Origin: Ostrinia nubilalis
Lineage: Eukaryota; Arthropoda; Insecta; Lepidoptera; Crambidae
Assembly (NCBI RefSeq): GCF_963855985.1
Contig: NC_087108.1
Coordinates: forward strand, 13,038,001-13,102,000
DNA length: 64,000 nucleotides
Direction: 5' to 3'
Part shown: positions 42,175 through 50,494 of the stretch, one piece after another
How positions within the stretch are numbered: position 1 is the stretch's first letter
Layout of the letters: every line of letters begins with the position of its first letter
Notes under the pieces: model-generated
What the model was told of the DNA's origin: nothing
What the model saw: the letters and a program-made list of their open reading frames with translations, nothing else
Database searches by the model: none
Translations under genes and position numbers: made by a program

Positions 42175-43783
42175 CCTGGGACACTGCAAGTTGAACCGAC
42201 GACCTATTGCACTAATTATGGCTTTTGATCACTATTAAACTTTCACTAGGTAACTACTTCATTACGGTTTTTCATTTCCACAACCTTTTCCCATGCAGAA
42301 CTTTAGTCCTTAGCCGTCACATTTAGCAACATAAAAAAATTTTTGTTTTCAATTAACGTGCAGAGAGTAGTAAAATCTTTTAGAATCATATTTATTAAGT
42401 ACCAAACGCGTACAACGAATTTTCGCAAACCAAATACGCAATGCGAATTCTACCAACTTACCCTAGCAATGTCCATCATTGTTTCTTTCACCAACAAACT
42501 AATCATCTCATAAGAATTAGAAATAAATACTTAAATCTAAAGTAGATAAAAACACTACATATAAATATGACTACAGAATTATTTATTCACTTTTCGACAC
42601 GAATTTTATACATAAAACATACAAAAAGTATAAAAATGATTTGTTAGACTAGCTACTTAAATATTTGATGGCAATTTTAGAGTATTTCGATACGTTCTTA
42701 TCACATTACATTACACATATACATCACAATAAGGCACTTTTCAGTAATGGTGGGTGACCAGAATAACTACGGGAATAATTATTATTCTACACGTGACAAA
42801 TACATATTTTATAATAACCAAAATACATCCTGTATGTATATTATACTTAAATAAAAATGTGTCTTATAATACCAATTTAGCTCACAATTCATAACATTCG
42901 GTAAACAATAGGTACGAGTAGGTACTTACTTACATACAAATAATATTTAATACTTATACAGAATATTATGTGTAGGTAACTGAAAATACTTAAATATTAT
43001 AATCTACATACTTATCAATACGCATGATATTATGCGAGGTTAAGGCGCATTTTATTAATTCTTTGATGAATGTATCATTCAGAAAATATCAGTTTTCGGT
43101 AACGTAATAAAACCGTAATGTAACAATAGACAGAATAAAATATTCGAATGATTCGAATGTATAAAGTTAGTACTTAGGTATTTTTCTAGACCTACAGTAT
43201 AGTATTTTAGAACTTGTAGAGTGACTGATTAGTAAAAATCACAACTAATTATCATCAATTCCATCGAAAAGCTCTTTGGAGTGTCATTAAAGATCCTTAT
43301 CCTTACGATTAAGTTGCAAAATCATTAAATCGAATATCCTTTGGTTTCTCGAATCATAACTTTGTGAACGATACTTATGTCATTTTGTCAGTTGAAGTGA
43401 TATAATTAATTATAGGTCGCGCAACAAATGTTGAGTCGAAAACATACTCAAACTGATGTAATGTTTGAATACAGAACCAACAAATCAGTCAGAATACGCA
43501 ATACATCAATGCAGACAGCATAAACAGATACAATTCTTTGTTTTTGTTATCGCCTCAACTCTTGCTGCACGATCTATAAATTCAGTTAAATTTTATATTG
43601 TCATAAGCTACCAATCATAAGAAGTTTTATGAACAAAAAAGTTTGATCTCAAAAGAGTAAAGGTTTGATTTCAAAAAGTATAGATAGATCCATCCACGAA
43701 GACCATCCCACCAATTTTTGCGGGGAGTTTGATCCGAGCAATCCGAGCGTCATTATTGTAGAATTTAGCTTGTAAAAAAACAC
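42175..43783. other. 3' UTR and intergenic DNA, no further gene seen
   Basis: The first few hundred bases are presumably the 3' UTR of the peptide gene, with AATAAA at 42522-42527. The remainder is very AT-rich spacer. Confidence 0.45.
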
Positions 43784-43907
43784 TTAGGCTGAGTTGCACC
43801 ACATAACTTTGACCGTAACTATAACGATAATCGGTGTATTTTGTATGGAATTTGACAGATTTTTGACGTTTGTCAAAGTTAAAGGAAGATGGTGCAATCC
43901 AGCCTAA
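43784..43907. mobile_element. MITE (TTAGGCTGAGTTGCACCA ends)
   Basis: TTAGGCTGAGTTGCACCA and TGGTGCAATCCAGCCTAA are inverse with two differences. Internal AACTTTGACCGTAACTATAA and TTGTCAAAGTTAAAG. This family is common in insect genomes. Confidence 0.8.
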
Positions 43908-44038
43908 AACATTAGCGGAAGAATGGTGGGGCGCGTCTTCGTGGATGAAACGATCTATATGTAAGTACTTAAAACAGATTTACCACTAAGTCCAGAGTCT
44001 TCGAGAAACCAAAAGCTGCTTCATCAGAGCTGTCGTTC

Positions 44039-47000
44039 TCAATCGTGCTGCTGCAGCTCTTGATACAGCTGCTTCTCCTCGTCCTCGCGCTGCAGTGCTT
44101 CGCGCTCGGCCGCTATGCGAGCGTGCTGCTCGGCGATCACGCGGAACAGCTGCGCGTGCTTCGCTGTCGCTTCCGCTACTGCTACGGACTGGCGGGGCAC
44201 TGACGCTCCTGGAAAATGAAAATGGAAAACTTATGAACTCTGTTACTGGGAAGAGATAGTACGAATCAAATATGGGTCAATCTTTGGAGAGATTGTTAAA
44301 TGTCTTTATTCGACTCATCGATGAGAGCTTATACTCCGACTCTAGAGAAAAGAATGAAGTTTCTAGTGATGTTTTCAAGAAATAGCGACGCGAACGCGAC
44401 GTTAGCGCTTCGTCGACAGTGTTTCATAGTTTTTTATGTAAGCTGCAAGCAAGCGTACATCATCATCATCATTTCAGCCATAGAACGTCCATTGCTGAAT
44501 ATAGGCCTCCCTCAATGATTTCCATGTTGATCGATTGGTAGCGTCCAGCGCCATGATGTCGTCGGAACACCTTATGGGTGTATGATGCTTGAGCTGATCC
44601 ACTCATAGACGGAAGGTTGCTAGACACTGACGCTTGGCTATAGGTTACCATCATTAGATCTCGATGTTGAGCCAAACATCACTGGCGAAATAATAGCTCA
44701 TAAACAGCGCTGGCTCAAGAATAGGAGATGATCGAGCGATGAAGCAAGCGTACTTGTGTGGAAGACGTAGTCGCTAAAGACCTGCACAATCTCCACGTTG
44801 ATAACCGGAGTGGAGAATGTTATTGTTGAAAGCCAAGACTCACAGTGTAGTTGCGCCATCTTCGTTTCCAAATGACATCCACTGCTGGACAAAGGCCTCC
44901 CCCAAGGATTTCCACAAAGATCGGTTCTGCGCCATCTTAGTTAGTTAACAACTTACCATCAGGGTGAGGGTGTTCGTAGTGCTGCTGCGCGATCTGCGCA
45001 TACAGCTGGTAGTGCTTGTCCTTCGCACGCGCGACGGCCTCGGAGTCGGTCGGGTGGTCGGGCAGCGGATTGCAGAGTATCCAGTGAAAGAAGGAAGGTT
45101 CTAGTAATACCTATGCTTGATAAGAGCTTACCATCAGAGCGTGGGTGCTCGTTTGGGCGTACAGCTAAGTCGTGGCAGGTCATCTTCGGCATAGTAAGCT
45201 GTCTGTTCAACTGAGCCGTACTAGACGCCTCACAGACTGATCGATGAGTGCTCATAGTCTGCCACATGAGTAGGAGAAGAAGTCTCTCAATAATTAAAAT
45301 AACTTTTAAAAAAAAATTAAACCGACTTCAAATGCGTGAACACAAATAATACCTATTCAACAAAAAAATAATCGTTCAAATTGGTTCATAATCGGCGGAG
45401 ATATTGCGTATAAAAAAGTTCATCCCCAATTTTCCACCCTTGGGGGTTGTTTTTTTATTATTAAATTTAAATGGGACCACCCTTGAGGAATAGACGCTTA
45501 CCATCAGAGTGAGGTAGAGAAGAAGAAGCTTCTAGTGCTGGCTTCTAGAAATATCGCGTTTACTGCTTGTCCTTAGCACGCGCGACAGCCTCGGAATCGG
45601 TGTGGTGGTCGGGCAGCGGGTCCCGGAGTATCCAGTGATAGAAGGAAGGTTTCTAGACAGATGCTTGGCAACAGCTTACCATCAGGGTGCGGATACTTGT
45701 AGTGCTGCTGCGGTAATAGAGGTGTGGCTACAGGTAGTAGGTCACTTTGGGTGTTACACACAGATGCCTCATAGATCGATGAGAGCTCATAGTAGGAGAA
45801 GGAGATTCTAGAAAATCGGAATTTATTTATTTATTCTAGAAGGTTGCTTGAAGGCTTACAGAAAATCCAACGCGCCAATAGACGCTTACCATCTTGGTGA
45901 GCTAGAAAAGAAAGAAGAAAAAGCTTCTAGTGCTGGTTTCTAGAAATATCATGCTTACCATCAGGATGAGGGTGTTCGTAGTGTTGTTGTGCGATCTGCG
46001 CATACAGCTGGTAGTGCTTGTCCTTAGAGCGCGCGACGGCCTCGGAATCGGTCGGGTGGTCGGGCAGCGGGTCGCAGAGTAGAACTCTAGGGCTGATCCA
46101 GTGGTAGAAGGAAGGTTCTAGACGTAGACGCTTGGCAACAACTTACCGTCAGAATGCGAATGCTCGTAGTGTTGCTGCGCGATCTGGACTTAGATGGTAA
46201 GGCGTCCATTCAACTAAGCTATTCCAGACGCCTTATAGACTCATCGTTGAGAGCTCATAATCACAAGAGTTGTAGAAGAAGCTTCTAATGGTGAAGGTTC
46301 TAGAAAAAGACACTTGGCAAGAGCTCACCGTCTGGGTGAGGATGCTCGTAGTGCTGTTGTGCGATCTGCGCATACAGCTGGTAGTGATTGTCCTTGGCGC
46401 GCGCGACGGCCTCGGAGTCGGTCGGGTGGTCGGGCAGCGGGTCGCTCAGGAGCGGGTGGAAGCCGTCCTTGTCGGCCACGTAGTCCACCGTACGGAGCTT
46501 CTGACGAGGGTCCACGTACGAGAATGTGCCTGGAATGAAGAATCATTAGTTATTAAATGGAATGAGTCTTCTCAAGGCCTCATGATAACTATGGAGTAGT
46601 TCCACCCTAGTACGGATTCATGGATTGTATAAGACAACTTTACTACTAAATATTTTCTGTCCTCAGGTAAGACCAACCTTCTAAAGCCCGTGCGAAAGCA
46701 CATTCAGCAGGGCCAGCTAAGCTTGAGGTGATGATACAAGTAACTTGGTGATATCATCAAGACTGAATTACTTTCTTCACTAACAAATACGCTCACGCCA
46801 TGGGCGTGGCAGGTCATCAAGGGAAGGGTAGCTGACCCCATTCCTTATCTTTCGTTCTTAAGTATCGCGAGCTATCATTAGTGTCGCCTCATGGCTCTTG
46901 CTGACGTTAGTCATAATAAACCATGTTCACTTTAATCCAGGGTTCAAGTATGTATAAGTAGGGCAGATATGTACCATCCTAGACTGCATCCCACTTAAAT

Positions 47001-47404
47001 CAGGTCAAATAACTGCCTTGCCTTAATAAAAAAAAGTCCCAGTAACAAATGCATCGTCTGGACAGTAACTGTCCTCACCATAGGTTGTCTGGAAGAGATC
47101 GCTTCATAGCGATAAGACCGCCTAATTGTACCTTGTGTGTTCCTTTTCTTCTGTTATGTTATTTGTTTGGTGTGCAATAAAGTGTATTTATTATTATTAT
47201 TATCGTCCCCGTACCTCTGACAGTCCCGCTGCCATCGCTGACCTCGCTGTGCTGTCTGTCAGCGTGTCCAGGGTAGCGGCCAGCTGTGTACGAGAACACG
47301 TAGGGCTTCGGCGGCGGCGGCTCCGTGGTGGTGTCCACGAGGTGCGACACGTCGCAGCCGGCCAGCGCTGCCGATGCCAGGACCAGAAGCGTGGGGTATA
47401 GCAT
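44039..47404 (-). CDS. Cuticular protein with RR-type chitin-binding domain
   Basis: Minus strand, three core exons: 47404-47215, 46529-46329, 44208-44039, giving 186 residues with matching phases (1, 1). Signal peptide MLYPTLLVLASAALAG. A short acidic/Pro linker is followed by the Rebers-Riddiford (chitin_bind_4) domain at residues 35-89: YVFSYTAGRYPG, HSEVSDGSGTVRGTFSYVDP, RTVDYVADKDGFHP. The C-terminal part is charged, Gln/His-rich and probably helical. The protein should be secreted by epidermis and bind chitin fibres of the cuticle. AVARAKDNHYQLYAQIAQQH (103-122) and AVAEATAKHAQLFRVIAEQH (from 140) are an internal repeat split between exons 2 and 3. A 3' splice site (CATTTCCAG) abuts the ATG, so a 5' exon lies further upstream. 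The 2.1-kb second intron holds duplicated exon pieces, two of them possible cassette exons. Confidence 0.88.
44459..44575 (-). mobile_element. RTE-like LINE 3' fragment, cuticular gene intron 2
   Basis: CATCATCATCATCATTTCAG, CCATAGAACGTCCATTGCTG, AATATAGGCCTCCCTCAATG. Same transcriptional direction as the cuticular gene. Confidence 0.72.
44865..44932 (-). mobile_element. RTE-like LINE fragment, cuticular gene intron 2
   Basis: CAAATGACATCCACTGCTGG followed by ACAAAGGCCTCCCCCAAGG, only about 65 bp left. Confidence 0.65.
44957..45100 (-). CDS. Candidate in-frame cassette exon of the cuticular gene (48 codons)
   Basis: It is bounded by ACTAG before 45100 and a strong donor GATG|GTAAGT after 44957. 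Its length is 144 nt and phase is 1 at both ends, so inclusion keeps frame. It encodes EPSFFHWILCNPLPDHPTDS followed by EAVARAKDKHYQLYAQIAQQ and HYEHPHPD, almost the same as the end of exon 2. The acceptor has a poor pyrimidine tract (GGTATTACTAG), so it may be a non-spliced relic. Confidence 0.33.
45959..46117 (-). CDS. Candidate in-frame cassette exon of the cuticular gene (53 codons)
   Basis: An acceptor-like ACGTCTAG precedes 46117; the donor GATG|GTAAGC follows 45959. 159 nt, phase 1 to 1, no stop. It encodes EPSFYHWISPRVLLCDPLPD, then HPTDSEAVARSKDKHYQLYA and the shared QIAQQHYEHPHPD. Two separate copies (this and 44957-45100) keep the same open frame, while a third near 45575-45659 is broken by a stop. 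Confidence 0.33.
47030..47204 (+). mobile_element. LINE 3' end with ATT-repeat tail, cuticular gene intron 1
   Basis: GTTGTCTGGAAGAGATCGCT, TAGCGATAAGACCGCC, then GTGTGCAATAAAGTGTATTT and (ATT)n. This is the best-preserved copy in the window of the conserved 3' UTR also seen at 14834 and 28297. Its tail ends about 10 bp from the exon 1 donor. Confidence 0.65.
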
Positions 47405-48519
47405 CTGGAAATGTTTCGATTATTTAGTTAGATTGGTTCAGTCAGTAAGACGTCTTCTGGTGGAGATCTCACAGTTAGTAACACCAGGGATTAACTGGAG
47501 TCCTTGATTATTTACCCATTAGTCTCATAAAAATAAATCTGCCCTTGGACGATGTCATCCAAGCTTCTACCTAAGGATAGAGCTACTAAAGTTAAGGAAG
47601 CATTCTTTAAATGTCAGGCAAGTACACTCATATCGTCTTTTGATTTTTGATAAAGAAAAGATACTGTTTCAATTTTTATGTTGTAAAACAGGACTATTAT
47701 AGTGAAGTGTGAAATGAGAAGTAAAGATCTTGTGTAAATTATATTGGTACAGACAAATTAGTATCCAGTTTTAAAAGAGATTGTCTTAAAAACAAAGGTT
47801 AAAACGAATTCTTACGCTCAAAGGAGCATGACGAGTTATGATTTTAGTGTAGGTACATATTATTTGCAATGTGAATCAGGTAGGTATTTTATTTAGCAGT
47901 ACCATTAACAGGAAAATAACACTTAGATCAAAATTCTAGGTATGTTGCCACTTCCTGATTTTGAAGGCCGTTCTCCTATCACGATTAATATTTGTTGATT
48001 TGTGTTTACGAAATCTTGATTCAATTCCGGTAATAAACAAAATGCAACTAAGACGCTTGCGCAATCTCTTCCCAGTACGTACCTAACCTACTGGTGAAAT
48101 TAATAGTACCTAAGTTACATGTTGGTTGTGTATCCTGTGAAGGCCTATAAAGCCTACAAAAAAAGAAATGAAACTTGAATTTTATAATTTTATCAATCAT
48201 AAGTAAAATAAAAATTTTGTTTATAAATAAAGATGACGTTTCAAATCCTGGTCCGATAGTTAAAATTCTTTCACCCATATAAAGCCACATTTTTGGTAAA
48301 TGTCATCTAATACGAGTATTACTATTATGTATTTTGTGTCTATAGGCAGTACGCAGACCGGCTAGGCTGGTTTCTAATAAGACAAAATTAGAAAAATGAG
48401 GCAATCTCACAATGATTATAATTTAAATTCTCATATGAAATCGCAGAAATCAGAGATCCAATACAATTTGAGCTCATCTTTGAATTTGGAAAACTTATGC
48501 TTTAAACTATTATGGAATC
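47405..48519. other. Upstream region of the cuticular gene, no coding seen
   Basis: Must contain the 5' UTR exon and promoter of the cuticular protein gene, given the acceptor next to its ATG. I could not fix the exon; GAGC|GTAAGAATT on the minus strand near 47816 is one possible donor. Confidence 0.35.
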
Positions 48520-48580
48520 ATTGGGGTGGCCTATGTTCAGCAGTGGACGTCCTATAGCTGAAATGATGATGATGATGATG
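48520..48580 (+). mobile_element. RTE-like LINE 3' end, plus orientation
   Basis: GGGGTGGCCTATGTTCAGCA, GTGGACGTCCTATAGCTGAA, then (ATG)n. The only copy in this window with the opposite orientation. Confidence 0.75.
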
Positions 48581-49849
48581 CTTCAAATAACTGGCGAGAG
48601 ATGGCAAAGATAAACTGAAGTGGAGATTGCGCTGCGCCATCTTATTTTTTTTTTACTACATACCAATATAGATTTCGATTTTATGTTTCAAATGTCTCCA
48701 TATGCCTCCGCCTGATGCGACCGGCCTAGGAACGAGTCGCGTGACCTTTGAGGTTCGTTGCGTCATCGTAAGTCACGATGGGACTGCGGCCGATAGGTGA
48801 TCTTGTTAGATGTTTAGTAACAACAGTTCGATGCCTGACCCGGAAGTTCAGGGTTCAATTGTAAAATTACATAGGTAGTATACAATGTATGTCATGTCGG
48901 CTCCTAGTTAGGTACCTACTAAGTCAAAGTCAAAGTCAAAATTTCTTTATTTGTTTAGACTAATAAATAGTTCTTACAAATCGTCATTTTGCTCTTAACC
49001 CATTAACGCCCATAGTGAAACCACGATATATTTTCATAATATTTTTTATTATTGCTACTGAATGGATTACAAGTAATCTATAAACACAAAAAAATATTGA
49101 AAAAAAATTAAAAACCTTGAAAAAAAAACCCTGTACACAGGTGTGTACAATGGGCGGATCAGGTGAGAAATTTCCCGAAGCAAGGTCGCTCTACCACAGA
49201 ATACATAATAGTAGCAACAGAAATTGCACTCTTTTGTGTAGGATCAGATGCCGACATTTTAACGGTAATAATAATAATAATGCAAAATATCCAACGCACA
49301 TGGTGCATTCGAAATCGCACCTTACTACTACGCTTACAAGAGCGCATTTTTTTTTGTGTTCAGAAATGATCTACCTCACAGCTAAAGGGTCAGGGTTGTA
49401 TAAGCAAAGTAAAATAAATAAAAACTTAATTTTAAGAAGCATTTATTGCATTTACGATTGGTAAACTTTAATCTAGTGGTGTTTGTATAATCGTACCATC
49501 TCTAAAGTACCCTATTAATAAACTTCAGTGTTGCGATAATTCTAAATTGGACAAACAGTTTTAAAAGGGGTAGTGTCGGAAAATAGACACGGTGAATTAA
49601 AGTTAATGTTTTTATTAGCTAAAATAATATTTTTGCTACAGTTTTTTGTCGTAAGTATTTCAAAATTATTTAAAAAGTGTAGTTTTTTTAATTATTTAAA
49701 TTACTACGGTTAATTATCATTCCTAAATATTACGATTTTCCATTAAAGAAGAATAACAGTGCTGTTTGAACAATAAATCTTGATTGCGATGATGATCGAA
49801 CGAGCGTGTATAGAAACACGCATGTGTTCACAGACGCGTGGCGGCCCTG

Positions 49850-50128
49850 ATTGATTTGCAACTTGAAGTTGTCGCGCGCTGTAGGTAATTATCTCGACCG
49901 CCATAGGCGAGTGACGGAGGCCTGGCTCTACGCAAAGCGTTTTCAGGCATTTAGAGCAACACCAACGCCCCTACTATGGCAAATAACACACCTAAGAGGG
50001 TTTACAATACGGTTATGCCCTCCATTGCTTGACTGTAAATATGATGTTGACGATGATGGCCGCGTCTTCGTTTTATTATTGGGTAAATACGATCTGGCAA
50101 TAGATCGCCTAAAAGCCAATTGATCCAA
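49850..50128 (-). pseudogene. piggyBac-like transposase, C-terminal remnant
   Basis: On the minus strand LDQLAFRRSIARSYL is followed by a linker and the start of a cysteine-rich domain, RCVICHSRGVGVA. A frameshift follows, and the next frame continues KCLKTLCVEPG. This matches the zinc-binding tail of piggyBac transposases. Broken and non-functional. Confidence 0.65.
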
Positions 50129-50146
50129 GTACGTTGTGTTTTTGGT

Positions 50147-50390
50147 TTACACGGTAAGTACATATAAGCGCCATGCATTTGAGACCGCCATATCCACTAG
50201 TTTGGGTGATTTCATGAGCAGTAGAAAAAATGGGTGATATTTTTCTCCAAGTAGGATTTTCAGCAACTTCGTTACGAGCACGTTTTTGAGCCGGACCAAG
50301 GCTTGAAAGAGTTTCTTCATCGCTATTGACCCACTCCGGCTCTTCATCTGAAGGTTGGTCGCGTAATAGCTCGATAGTACCTGGTATATC
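50147..50390 (-). pseudogene. piggyBac-like transposase, N-terminal remnant (part 2)
   Basis: A minus-strand frame reading DIPGTIELLRDQPSDEEPEW followed by VNSDEETLSSLG and AENPTWRKISPIF. Acidic stretches followed by a W-containing motif are typical of piggyBac N-termini. It connects across the LINE insertion to the piece at 53800-53935 and jumps directly to the C-terminal piece at 50128, marking an internal deletion. Confidence 0.55.
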
Positions 50391-50494
50391 TCAAAGTACC
50401 GAGGAAGTATGGTTTTAAGTAAGTAGTAATGTTCTGAATGATAATTACGATATAATTTGTTTATGTGAGACAAACTTAGACGGTTCTTTTTCTG

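Larger units (their letters stand above)
44952..46200 (-). repeat. Tandem array of duplicated exon ends with splice donors
   Basis: Seven partial copies of the 3' end of exon 2 plus its donor lie in intron 2. Donor sites (plus-strand form CTTACCATC or CTTACCGTC) occur near 44953, 45129, 45498, 45676, 45890, 45955 and 46143, in addition to the real one at 46328. Shared intron pieces also repeat: TCTAGAACCTTCCTTC and GCTTCTAGTGCTGG, and GATGAGAGCTCAT-like strings at 44320, 45230, 45780 and 46245. Copies differ in length and several are frameshifted. It looks like repeated unequal crossing-over of an exon-intron boundary unit. Confidence 0.8.

Noticed and set aside
45674..45701. Exon-like block with a good acceptor (TATTACCGCAG) and donor GTAAGC in the cuticular intron
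   Set aside because: 28 nt long; entering with phase 1 it meets a stop at its end, so it cannot be a coding cassette in this gene, unlike the two larger blocks.
46288..46599. Plus-strand ORFs of 103 and 74 codons over the cuticular exon
   Set aside because: They are antisense shadows of the chitin-binding exon at 46329-46529, which has correct splice sites on the minus strand.
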